DNA of 15,851 nt, taken from Candidatus Omnitrophota bacterium. GTDB lineage: Bacteria; Omnitrophota; Gorgyraeia; Zapsychrales; Fredricksoniimonadaceae. This document shows positions 7,564 to 15,245 of this stretch, one piece after another. Under the pieces are notes generated by a model, which saw only the letters and a list, made by a program, of their open reading frames with translations, searched no databases and was not told the DNA's origin. Position numbers and translations under genes: made by a program. The DNA is taken from NCBI GenBank assembly GCA_016196515.1, contig JACPXN010000073.1, positions 1-15,851 on the forward strand, read 5' to 3'. Position 1 is the stretch's first letter, and each line of letters begins with the position of its first letter.

Positions 7564-9419
7564 TTGACAAAAAGACCGTTTCCAGTATATTCATTCCCAT
7601 GAGATTTTGTGTGATCTGCGGCAAACATCCTGTTTCCGGCAGAAAATATAAAAGGCGCGGTATGGAAAAGAAAAAAGGCGGCGCCGGTTCCAAAATTGTC
7701 GGAAAATCTTTCCGTCAAATGTTCCCCAACCTTCAGCGCATCAAGATCGTCCTGGACAAAACCGTCCGGCATGCTTTGGTGCGGTTTGTTCCAATCGTCC
7801 AGCCCCAAGCCGTAAGCCAGGTCCACCTTTGCCCCCATCTGTATCCTGTCCTTGAACGCGCCCAGGCCAAAACCCACGGCGCTCAAAGTCCTTGTCCCGT
7901 CCGTCACCCAAAACTTGATCGTATCGCGCCCCAGAATGGCCGGATCGCTTTTGACAAGGACCCCGCGCGAACAAAATACCGGCGAGGGATTGCCTTCCCC
8001 GTGCGGCTCCAGAGATTCGATCAAAGCCGCCAAGTTCCTATCAATGGCGGACAAAGGAATTTCACAATCAATGTCCAAAGCCGGGACCATTTGTTCGCCG
8101 GTCAAAAGGTCTTTGGCCAGATCATTGATGGCCAGACGGAATTCTTCAATGCGTTCATGTTTCAATCTCAAACCCGCGGCGCGTTGATGCCCGCCGAAAT
8201 TCTCCAAAACGCCCGCGCAATGGGCCAGCGCCTCCTGCACGTGAAAACCGTCAATGGAACGGGCCGACCCTGTGCCCATGCCGTCCTGCACGGAAATGAC
8301 AACGGTCGGACGATAGTATTTCTCGACGATGCGCGAAGCCACGATCCCCAAAACGCCCTTGTGCCACCCTTCCTTATGCACCACAATGACCTGCTGGTCC
8401 TTAAGGGCGGAATCTTCGATCATGGCCATGGCCTCTTCCACCACCGCCGTCTGCATTTTCTGGCGGCTTTGATTATGGGTCTCCAGGCTTTGGGCCAGGA
8501 CCCGCGCCCGCGGGGCATTGTCGGACAATAAAAGGTCCAGCGCGATGTTGGCCGAATCCATGCGGCCGGCCGCGTTGAGGCGCGGACCGATGATAAAACC
8601 GACGTAATAGGGCTTCATTTTTTTGCCCGATATCTTGGCCGCTTCCAGCAAAGCGCGCAGACCGTGTTTTTGCGTATTGGCGATCAAGGGCAAACCCTTT
8701 TTAACAAAAATACGGTTCTCCCCCCGCAGCGGCGCAACGTCAGCCACCGTCCCAAGGGCCACTAAGTCCAGGTCCTCTTCAGGGATCTCCCCTAAAAGCG
8801 CCTGGGCCAGTTTGGCCGCCAAACCCACGGCGCAAAGGCCCTTGAACGGATACGAACAATCCGAACGCTTGGGGTCAATGACCGCCAGGGCTTTGGGCAG
8901 GACATCGCCGTCCGGTTCATGGTGGTCAATGATGATGACGTCCATGCCCGCGGCGTTGATGGCATCCACGGGACCAAACGCATTGATGCCGCAATCCACG
9001 GTGATGATCAAATGAGCGCCTTGCGAACGCGCGAATTGGGCCACCGTGTCATTGAGCCCGTAGCCCTCTTCCATGCGGTGCGGGATATAACTGATCGCTG
9101 TGATGCCCAAACGTTTGAGGGTTATGCAGAGCAAAGCGCTGGAGGTGACGCCATCCACGTCATAGTCGCCGTAGATCAATACCTTTTCCCCGCGCGAGCG
9201 CGCCTGTTCAATACGGCGGACGGCCTTGCCCATGTCCGTCAGTAAGAACGGGTCGTATAAAGATGACAGATCAGGGGATAAAAACGATCCGGCTTCGCAA
9301 ACAGTGGTGATGCCGCGGTTGATGAGCAATTGGGCGATGATGGGAGGAATGCCCAACTCGTCACTGAAGGTCTTTTGCAAAAATGGGTCACAAGAGCGGA
9401 TGAGCCAGCGTTTGTCCAT
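7560..9419 (-). CDS. recJ: Single-strand-specific 5'-3' exonuclease RecJ
   Basis: Cytosolic exonuclease of recombination and mismatch repair that degrades single-stranded DNA 5' to 3' with Mn2+/Mg2+. DHH-family motifs are in order: DYDVDG (85-90), TVDCG (140-144), DHH (165-167), GPRLNAAGRMDSA (278-290), and the DHHA1 motif GGHQRAAG (409-416). An OB-fold follows to about residue 545 (VDLAYGLGLDDWN). At 619 residues it is longer than usual. Residues 547-608 are the exact antisense of the L28 gene and do not resemble a RecJ end, so the natural C-terminus may have been replaced. The ATG at 9419 lies one base after the argS stop; a GTG at 9446 inside argS is a possible earlier start. No Shine-Dalgarno sequence is seen, so coupling with argS is likely. 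It overlaps the M3 start by ATGA. Confidence 0.95.
   Translation of the reverse strand: MDKRWLIRSCDPFLQKTFSDELGIPPIIAQLLINRGITTVCEAGSFLSPDLSSLYDPFLLTDMGKAVRRIEQARSRGEKVLIYGDYDVDGVTSSALLCITLKRLGITAISYIPHRMEEGYGLNDTVAQFARSQGAHLIITVDCGINAFGPVDAINAAGMDVIIIDHHEPDGDVLPKALAVIDPKRSDCSYPFKGLCAVGLAAKLAQALLGEIPEEDLDLVALGTVADVAPLRGENRIFVKKGLPLIANTQKHGLRALLEAAKISGKKMKPYYVGFIIGPRLNAAGRMDSANIALDLLLSDNAPRARVLAQSLETHNQSRQKMQTAVVEEAMAMIEDSALKDQQVIVVHKEGWHKGVLGIVASRIVEKYYRPTVVISVQDGMGTGSARSIDGFHVQEALAHCAGVLENFGGHQRAAGLRLKHERIEEFRLAINDLAKDLLTGEQMVPALDIDCEIPLSAIDRNLAALIESLEPHGEGNPSPVFCSRGVLVKSDPAILGRDTIKFWVTDGTRTLSAVGFGLGAFKDRIQMGAKVDLAYGLGLDDWNKPHQSMPDGFVQDDLDALKVGEHLTERFSDNFGTGAAFFLFHTAPFIFSAGNRMFAADHTKSHGNEYTGNGLFVK
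7564..7591 (+). promoter_or_regulatory. Sigma-70 promoter for the antisense L28 gene
   Basis: On the plus strand a perfect TTGACA (7564-7569), a 16-nt spacer and TATATT (7586-7591) form a near-consensus sigma-70 promoter. The expected transcription start, 7-8 nt after the -10, falls on or next to the A of the L28 ATG at 7599. The message would therefore be leaderless, which fits the lack of any Shine-Dalgarno sequence there. The element lies in the last codons of recJ, directly beside the start of the M3 gene. Confidence 0.65.
7599..7781 (+). CDS. rpmB: Ribosomal protein bL28, antisense to the recJ 3' end; C-terminus uncertain
   Basis: The only convincing plus-strand gene. The 61 residues listed match the large-subunit protein bL28: a zinc-ribbon half with CVICGKHPVSG (C4 and C7), then YKRRGMEKKKGG, KIVGKSFR and the core PNLQRIKIVLDKTV. 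The family normally continues with a second CxxC and a GKV-type tail for about 15 residues. Here the match stops at 7781, and the open frame simply runs on to 8531 as antisense of recJ, which I reject as protein. Skipping one base (7779) would give a 12-codon frame starting CGLFQ and ending at TAA 7813-7815, a normal total length of about 72, but with only one cysteine. The true 3' end is therefore unknown: it may be a frameshift, truncation or assembly error. A strong leaderless promoter precedes it. The coordinates cover only the recognisable part. Confidence 0.75.
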
Positions 9420-9420
9420 A

Positions 9421-11118
9421 CTACATTTTTTCCGGTGCGGCCACACCCAAAAGCCGTAAACCGTTGGCCAAAACGATACGGGCGCCTTCGATCAGGGCCA
9501 GGCGTTCACAGGTGATGTTCAAATCGTCATCAAGAACGCGGCAGGCATCATAAAATTTATGAAAACACCCTGCCAATTCCTGCAAATAACGGACCAGTCC
9601 AAAGGGTTCCAGCTGTTTCGCGCAAGTGACCAGGATCTCGGGATAAGAACCGATCTTGCGCACGAGATCGATCTCTTCAACGGCCTCCAAACCGCTGGAT
9701 CCGGAAATTTTCGGCGCCAAGCGGTTTTCCTCTTTGGCCTTGCGGATGATGCTGTGGATGCGCGCGTGCGCGTACTGGATATAGTAAACGGGGTTTTCCG
9801 CGCTTTCCTTTTTGGCCAGTTCAAGGTCGAATTCCAGAGGAGCATTGGTCTGACGCATCAAAAAAAAGAACCGCGCCGCGTCCTTGCCCACTTCCTCCAT
9901 GACCTCGCGCAAAGAAATGAACTCCCCCCGGCGCGTGGACATGGACACGGGCTTGCCGTTGCGGTAAATGGTGGCCAATTGCACGATGACAACATCCAGA
10001 TCATCGGGACTTTTACCCAAAGCACCGGCCGCGGCCTTGATGCGCGAAATATAACCGTGATGGTCCGGCCCTAAAATATCAACGATGCGCTTAAAACCGC
10101 GGCTGAACTTGTCCTTGTGATAAACGATGTCCGGCATCAAATACGTATACTCGCCGTTGCTTTTGCGTACGACCCTGTCTTTGTCATCGCCCCATAAAGT
10201 GGATTTGAACCACAGGGCCCCTTCGCTTTCGTAAATGAATTCCTTGGCTTTGAGATCGGCCAAGACCTCTTCAATGGCCCGGGTCGTGGCGATCCTGGAC
10301 TGATAGGACCATATGTCAAAATGGACGTCAAAATCCTCAAGGTCTTTCTGAATGACGGCCATCAAATGGTCCGCTCCAAAATGACGAAAGGCTTCGGCCG
10401 GCTGCCGGTCCAGGTCCGCGATGGTCTTTATTTTCTGCTTGCGCATGAACTCCTGCGCTATGGTGCGGACATAATCCCCCTGATACCCGTCTTCGGGAAA
10501 CGCGGCGTCCACACCCAGGGCCTGCCGGACGCGCGCTTCAATGCAACGGCCCAAAATATTGATCTGATTGCCTTCATCATTGACGTAATACTCTTTTTGA
10601 GCGTCAAATCCGACGGCCTTAAGGATATTGACCAGGGAATCACCCACCGCGGCCTGACGGCCATGCGCCACGGTCAAGGGACCGGTCGGGTTGGCGCTGA
10701 CAAATTCCAGGCAGAATTTTTGGCCCCGCCCATATTGAGAAATTCCGAAACGGCCCTTCTGTTTAAGAACATCCTCAATAACGGCATGAAACCCTTTTAA
10801 GGAAACGTAAAAATTGATGAAGCCGGGCGCTTTGACCTGGACTTTCTCTATATACGGCGCGATGGCAGATGCCGACAGTCCCGTTTGCACGGCCGGCAGG
10901 ATGTCCTGGGCAATGGTCATGGGGTTTTTCTTGAGAACGCGGCTCAACTGCATGGCGATATTGCAGGAAAATTCGCCGTGTTGTTTGTCGGCGGGAAAAT
11001 CAATGAGGATGACGGGCGCCTGCCCCGCCAAAGGCGGGGACTGCGTGTCCTGATCATAAAGACCGCGGAGGGCCTGGCCTATGATTTCGTTCAATTGTTG
11101 TCGAAGATGGACGAACAT
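9421..11118 (-). CDS. argS: Arginyl-tRNA synthetase
   Basis: Class I synthetase that charges tRNA-Arg in the cytosol; 565 residues, normal length. Domains in order are the N-terminal ArgS additional domain (about 1-105), a Rossmann catalytic core, and a C-terminal DALR anticodon-binding domain. The HIGH equivalent is TVAH (149-152) in SANPTGPLTVAHGRQ, and the KMSKS equivalent is MSTRRG (393-398), both variants seen in other bacterial ArgS. The frame is open to 11349, but the upstream part is antisense-like and contains repeats inside rsfS. The ATG at 11118, 7 nt after the rsfS stop, gives the expected N-terminus. Residues 27-34 (SPPLAGQA) are encoded by a GC-rich palindrome inserted in frame before the first strand of the additional domain. 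No good ribosome binding site is visible. Confidence 0.96.
   Translation of the reverse strand: MFVHLRQQLNEIIGQALRGLYDQDTQSPPLAGQAPVILIDFPADKQHGEFSCNIAMQLSRVLKKNPMTIAQDILPAVQTGLSASAIAPYIEKVQVKAPGFINFYVSLKGFHAVIEDVLKQKGRFGISQYGRGQKFCLEFVSANPTGPLTVAHGRQAAVGDSLVNILKAVGFDAQKEYYVNDEGNQINILGRCIEARVRQALGVDAAFPEDGYQGDYVRTIAQEFMRKQKIKTIADLDRQPAEAFRHFGADHLMAVIQKDLEDFDVHFDIWSYQSRIATTRAIEEVLADLKAKEFIYESEGALWFKSTLWGDDKDRVVRKSNGEYTYLMPDIVYHKDKFSRGFKRIVDILGPDHHGYISRIKAAAGALGKSPDDLDVVIVQLATIYRNGKPVSMSTRRGEFISLREVMEEVGKDAARFFFLMRQTNAPLEFDLELAKKESAENPVYYIQYAHARIHSIIRKAKEENRLAPKISGSSGLEAVEEIDLVRKIGSYPEILVTCAKQLEPFGLVRYLQELAGCFHKFYDACRVLDDDLNITCERLALIEGARIVLANGLRLLGVAAPEKM
11023..11039. repeat. GC-rich palindrome inside argS
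   Basis: CCCCGCC and GGCGGGG form perfect 7-bp arms around AAA. The surrounding bases CCTG resemble the palindrome at 11171-11192 in rsfS. It lies in frame inside the argS N-terminal coding region and encodes part of SPPLAGQA. Confidence 0.8.
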
Positions 11119-11125
11119 GAGAGGA

Positions 11126-11560
11126 TCAGGCCTGCCTCGCCGGCAGGCGGGCTTTTTTCCTGGAACGGGGCCTGCCCCGCCGATGGCGGGGCTTGTATTC
11201 CACTCGGGGAGCGTCCTGCCACAAATGCTCCAGACTGTAGAACTCACGGGTATCGGGTTCGAACACGTGAGCCACGACATCCCCCATGTCCAGCAAAACC
11301 CACGCCCCTTGGGAAACGAAACCTTCCGCGTTCCTGACCAGATGGGCACGCACTGCGAGTTTGTTTAAGCCCTCGTTGATCCCCTCCGCGATGGCTTTGA
11401 CCTGGCGGTCGGAAGCGCCGGTCGCGATGACGAAATAGTCGCAGAAATTGACCACCCTGCGCATGTCCAGGGTGACGATGTCCTGCGCCTTTTGATCGTC
11501 CGCGAATTGAACTACTCTTTTGGCTAATTGTCTGGAGGTTAACGTCTGACCTTCGGTCAC
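11126..11560 (-). CDS. rsfS: Ribosomal silencing factor RsfS
   Basis: RsfS binds uL14 on the large ribosomal subunit and blocks subunit joining when nutrients are low. The DUF143/Oligomerisation domain is complete: AQDIVTLDMR (25-34), FCDYFVIATGASDRQVKAIA, then the end WVLLDMGDVVAHVFEPDTRE and FYSLEHLWQDAPRVEY. The start chosen is GTG 11560, whose bases overlap the stop of the upstream small gene (GTGA). The frame continues to an ATG at 11608, but that part overlaps the small gene and is not family sequence. Residues 123-144 form a strongly basic tail (KPRHRRGRPRSRKK, then ARLPARQA) encoded by two GC-rich palindromes, whereas the family normally stops near residue 122. argS follows 7 nt later and recJ after it, forming a translation and repair operon. 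Confidence 0.94.
   Translation of the reverse strand: MTEGQTLTSRQLAKRVVQFADDQKAQDIVTLDMRRVVNFCDYFVIATGASDRQVKAIAEGINEGLNKLAVRAHLVRNAEGFVSQGAWVLLDMGDVVAHVFEPDTREFYSLEHLWQDAPRVEYKPRHRRGRPRSRKKARLPARQA
11130..11150. repeat. GC-rich palindrome at the rsfS 3' end (degenerate copy)
   Basis: GCCTGCC and GGCAGGC form 7-bp arms around TCGCC. It is close to the 20-mer CCTGCCTACCGGCAGGCAGG found exactly at 11750 and, inverted, in repeat copies B and C. It encodes the last residues of RsfS. On the plus strand a run of six T follows at 11153-11158, but no plus-strand gene ends here. Confidence 0.75.
11174..11192. repeat. GC-rich palindrome in rsfS
   Basis: GCCCCGCC and GGCGGGGC form perfect 8-bp arms around GAT. 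Together with the copy in argS and the one near 11783 it makes a second short palindrome class. It encodes the start of the basic RsfS tail. Confidence 0.8.
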
Positions 11561-11730
11561 TTTTTCTTGAGTTTGGCGGCCTGGTCTTTGCTCAACACGC
11601 GCCAGCATTCATGCGTGCCTTTGGGGGATTTGGTAACGGCAAAAAATCTGCCGCTTTTCTCTTTGACGCTGTATTCTTCGGTTTCGAACTTGCCCTTGGT
11701 CTTGACATCGTAAAAAGATAATTTCTCCAT
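11557..11730 (-). CDS. Small conserved-looking protein of unknown function, 57 residues
   Basis: I do not recognise this protein. The ATG at 11730 follows AAGGAGG at a 5-nt spacing, the best ribosome binding site in the window, and the stop TGA overlaps the GTG start of rsfS. The product is a basic, Lys-rich soluble protein (MEKLSFYDVKTKGKF near the start, ECWRVLSKDQAAKLKKK at the end) with one cysteine and no signal peptide or membrane segment. The pattern of a short beta-rich core followed by a lysine tail suggests a small RNA- or ribosome-associated protein, but that is inference from composition and its place in front of rsfS and argS. The start is well defined, the reading frame is intact and the codon use looks like that of its neighbours, so it is very likely a real gene. 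Confidence 0.82.
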   Translation of the reverse strand: MEKLSFYDVKTKGKFETEEYSVKEKSGRFFAVTKSPKGTHECWRVLSKDQAAKLKKK

Positions 11731-11749
11731 CCAATCCTCCTTGAAAATC

Positions 11750-11769
11750 CCTGCCTACCGGCAGGCAGG
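11750..11769. repeat. 20-bp palindrome CCTGCCTACCGGCAGGCAGG
   Basis: A near-perfect palindrome. Its exact reverse complement is the 20-bp insert found in repeat copies B (13928-13947) and C (15188-15207). Here it stands alone, just upstream of the ribosome binding site of the 57-residue gene. Confidence 0.9.
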
Positions 11770-11773
11770 CCTA

Positions 11774-11800
11774 CGGGGTTAACCCCGCTTATGGCGGGGC
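11774..11800. repeat. Adjacent GC-rich palindromes between the M16 gene and the small gene
   Basis: CGGGGTTAACCCCG (11774-11787) is a perfect palindrome. It overlaps a second hairpin, CCCCGC-TTATG-GCGGGG (11783-11799). With the 20-mer at 11750 this gap of about 110 nt is mostly palindromic; the rest of it (11801-11840) is AT-rich with nothing recognisable. The hairpins could affect readthrough from the M16 gene, but no T tract follows them on the minus strand. Confidence 0.7.
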
Positions 11801-11840
11801 AAATAATTTGAAATGAGTTTAATGGATATTGCCGGCATTG

Positions 11841-13115
11841 TCAACGACAAAACTTTATGATGAGACGCATTTGTTCTTCCTGCGGCCGCCTCAAAGGTCC
11901 GATGAGCGCGACGTTCAAACGATGCCCTGCCAAAACCTCAAGGGCCACCCTTTTTAAGTCCGCCAGGGTCACGGCCCTGGTCCTTTCTTCCACCTGTTTC
12001 ATGGTCTTGACATGGTCATTGCCAACGACAGCGCTGCCCACCCAGATCATGTGTTCCATGGTGTCTTCCAGACCCAAAAGGGATTGCCCGAGATAATAGT
12101 CTTTGGCGCGCTTGAGTTCATCCGCCGTGACCCCGCGGCGTCTCGTTGCCTCAAGCACTTTCAGGATGAGTTTCAAAGCCGCGACGATCTTGCCGTTGTC
12201 CACCCCGGCGCGGACCAAAAACACGCCGGTGTCCCCCAGGGTTTTCAAACCGCTGGAAATGGAATACGCCAGCCCCCGGTGCTCGCGCACCTCGTTGAAC
12301 AAACGGCTGGACATATTGCCGCCCAAAATAATATTCAAGAGGGACAAGACGTAATGGTCTTTATGATTGGTCTCATAGGCCAGATAACCCAAGGCCAAAT
12401 GCATTTGTTCGGTGTTCTTTTCGTAAAACCGCGCCGCGGGTTTGTCCTGGGTCTTGCGGGCTTGGCGGTAATCCACCTTGGACAAGGGCTTAAGCGACGC
12501 GAATTTACGCCGGACCATGCCCACCAGGCGGTCGTGGTCCACACAGCCGCAGGCGGAAACCACGATATTCTGCGCACTGTATGACCGGCGGTGGAACCCC
12601 CAAAGGTCATCCGCGTCCATCCGGCCCACGCTTTGCGCGGTCCCTGTCAAACTCTGGCCCAAAGGATGGTCGGGCCATAACAATTCTTCCAGGAGTTCCA
12701 TGACATAATACTGCGGCAGATCATGGTACATTTTGATCTCTTCCAAAATGACCGCGCGTTCTTTTTCCAGGTCCTTCTTCGTGATCCTGGGGAAAAGCGC
12801 CATGTCCGCCAGAATGTCAAAGGTCAGGGACAAATGCGCCGACGGGACCTTGGCATAATAACAGGTCTCTTCTTCGCTGGTAAAAGCGTTCAAACTGCCG
12901 CCCACCCCTTCCACCGATTCTTTGATCTGGTCGCAGGAGTATTTCCGGCTCCCTTTGAACGCCATATGCTCCAGGAAATGGGCGACACCTTTATTGGCGG
13001 GGGTTTCATGCCGGCCGCCGGCGGCGATCCAAACGCCCAAGGCGATGCTGTCGCGGTCTTTGAGGGACTCGGTGACGATGCGGATGTGATTAGGAAGGGT
13101 GGTTAAACGGCGCAC
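11841..13115 (-). CDS. M16-family zinc metallopeptidase (mitochondrial processing peptidase-like)
   Basis: Zinc peptidase of 424 residues with inverted motif HFLEH (46-50) and the third ligand most likely E126 in AVILEEIKM, the standard M16 spacing. The N-terminal catalytic M16 domain and the C-terminal M16_C domain (LGYLAYETNHKDHYVLSLLN, then GGNMSSRLFNEVREHRGLAYS) are both present, so it is a complete PqqL/processing-peptidase-type subunit of the single-chain kind. There is no signal peptide. The GTG start at 13115 overlaps the trpA stop by 13 nt and gives the typical N-terminus (LTTLPNHIRIVTE), so translation may be coupled to trpA. The family degrades or processes peptides; the substrate here is unknown. 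No link with tryptophan synthesis is known, so the overlap may only reflect compact packing. Confidence 0.94.
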   Translation of the reverse strand: MRRLTTLPNHIRIVTESLKDRDSIALGVWIAAGGRHETPANKGVAHFLEHMAFKGSRKYSCDQIKESVEGVGGSLNAFTSEEETCYYAKVPSAHLSLTFDILADMALFPRITKKDLEKERAVILEEIKMYHDLPQYYVMELLEELLWPDHPLGQSLTGTAQSVGRMDADDLWGFHRRSYSAQNIVVSACGCVDHDRLVGMVRRKFASLKPLSKVDYRQARKTQDKPAARFYEKNTEQMHLALGYLAYETNHKDHYVLSLLNIILGGNMSSRLFNEVREHRGLAYSISSGLKTLGDTGVFLVRAGVDNGKIVAALKLILKVLEATRRRGVTADELKRAKDYYLGQSLLGLEDTMEHMIWVGSAVVGNDHVKTMKQVEERTRAVTLADLKRVALEVLAGHRLNVALIGPLRRPQEEQMRLIIKFCR

Positions 13116-13894
13116 GATAAATTTTGGACAAACCTGACGACGTTCTTGACCAGGTCCCGCCGTCCGATATTTTTTTCAATGGCTTGGACAATGGCACTGC
13201 CGACAATGACCCCGTCGGCGGCGCGGCTGAAAACTTTGACTTGCGCCGGCGTGGATATGCCAAAACCCACGCAAACAGGTTTTTGGGTCATCCGGCGCAC
13301 ACGGCGAATGCCCGCGATGGCGTCTTTGGACAAGACCTGCCGCGGACCTGTGACGCCGGTCAAAGATACATAATAAATGAATCCCTTTGAACCCCGGGCA
13401 ATGGGTTTTATCCGTGCGGGCATTGTCGTGGGCGCGACAAAGAATACTGTTGCTATGTTTGCCTTTCTCGCATATTTGATTAAATCTCCCGCTTCTTGAC
13501 AAGGCAAATCAGGAATGATGAAACCATCTACACCCGCTTTAACCGCAGCCTTAATCGCCTTCTCTTCTCCAAAATGAAAAACCGGATTGTAATAGGTCAT
13601 CAAAGCGATGGGAATATCGGACTTTTGACGGATACGACGGACGCAATCAAATATTTTATGGAGATTGGTCCCCTGATCAAGCGCACGCTTAGACGAGGCC
13701 TGGATCACGGGCCCATCAGCCATGGGATCGGAAAAAGGCACGCCCAATTCAACAATGTCCACCCCGGCCTTGTCAAAAGCCAGCGCCAACTCCCCGGTTG
13801 CCTTTAAGTTGGGGTCGCCGGCCGTGATAAAGGCGATGAAGGCCTTTTTGCCCTGTTTTTTCAATTGCGCGAATTTGCGGGTTATGCGATTCAT
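13103..13894 (-). CDS. trpA: Tryptophan synthase alpha subunit
   Basis: TIM-barrel alpha subunit that splits indole-3-glycerol phosphate and passes indole through the tunnel to TrpB. It has 263 residues, standard length. Catalytic residues sit at the canonical numbers when the ATG at 13894 is used: E49 in DIVELGVPF and D60 in SDPMADGPVIQ. Phosphate-binding stretches follow (YYVSLTGVTG, GFGISTPAQV, DGVIVGSAIV). The frame is also open to a GTG at 13921, but the first extra residues (MGGYLI) come from repeat copy B and the same residues appear before trpB, so the ATG is preferred. There is no Shine-Dalgarno sequence. It follows trpB after 81 nt that are almost entirely the repeat, and overlaps the M16 gene at its 3' end. 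Confidence 0.96.
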   Translation of the reverse strand: MNRITRKFAQLKKQGKKAFIAFITAGDPNLKATGELALAFDKAGVDIVELGVPFSDPMADGPVIQASSKRALDQGTNLHKIFDCVRRIRQKSDIPIALMTYYNPVFHFGEEKAIKAAVKAGVDGFIIPDLPCQEAGDLIKYARKANIATVFFVAPTTMPARIKPIARGSKGFIYYVSLTGVTGPRQVLSKDAIAGIRRVRRMTQKPVCVGFGISTPAQVKVFSRAADGVIVGSAIVQAIEKNIGRRDLVKNVVRFVQNLSCAV

Positions 13895-13903
13895 GTCTAT
13901 GAG

Positions 13904-13975
13904 AATTAAGTACCCACCCACCGTAACCCTGCCTGCCGGTAGGCAGGCTTAATTAATTCGGGTTACGGTGGGTGT

Positions 13976-13985
<10 letters not shown>
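13904..13985. repeat. Inverted-repeat element, copy B (long, 82 bp)
   Basis: Same two 25-nt arms and spacer as copy A, plus a 20-bp palindrome CCTGCCTGCCGGTAGGCAGG at 13928-13947. It fills the trpB-trpA gap. Its right end contains the trpB stop codon (TAG, 13976-13978). The right arm differs from A and C by one base (CAGAATT instead of CATAATT). Confidence 0.95.
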
Positions 13986-15154
<1,169 letters not shown>

Positions 15155-15163
15155 ATTCTTTAC

Positions 15164-15245
15164 AATTAAGTACCCACCCACCGTAACCCTGCCTGCCGGT
15201 AGGCAGGCTTAATTAATTCGGGTTACGGTGGGTGTCTACATAATT
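15164..15245. repeat. Inverted-repeat element, copy C (long, 82 bp)
   Basis: Identical in layout to copy B, with the same 20-bp insert at 15188-15207. It lies 9 nt upstream of the trpB ATG and runs into the 3' end of the DUF3108 gene, giving that protein its final residues and its stop codon. Apart from one base in the right arm it matches copy B over 82 nt. Confidence 0.95.

Noticed and set aside
7741..7974. Alternative minus-strand frame at the recJ end
   Set aside because: It has no family resemblance; kept only as one possible outcome of a frameshift at about 7781.
7782..8531. Continuation of the plus-strand L28 frame to a 310-residue protein
   Set aside because: Beyond 7781 it is the antisense of well-conserved RecJ motifs and resembles no L28 sequence.
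11130..11158. Plus-strand intrinsic terminator (hairpin followed by six T)
   Set aside because: No plus-strand gene ends there and the hairpin belongs to the palindrome family; the T run is the antisense of lysine codons in RsfS.
11119..11349. N-terminal extension of ArgS to 642 residues
   Set aside because: It runs through rsfS in another frame and through palindromes; the ArgS domain begins at the ATG 11118.
11561..11608. ATG start for RsfS at 11608
   Set aside because: The extra 16 residues are an alternate frame of the 57-residue gene; the GTG at 11560 overlapping its stop is a better start.
13895..13921. GTG start of trpA giving MGGYLI, and the similar one for trpB at 15181
   Set aside because: The shared residues are translated repeat; catalytic residue numbering fits the later ATG starts.
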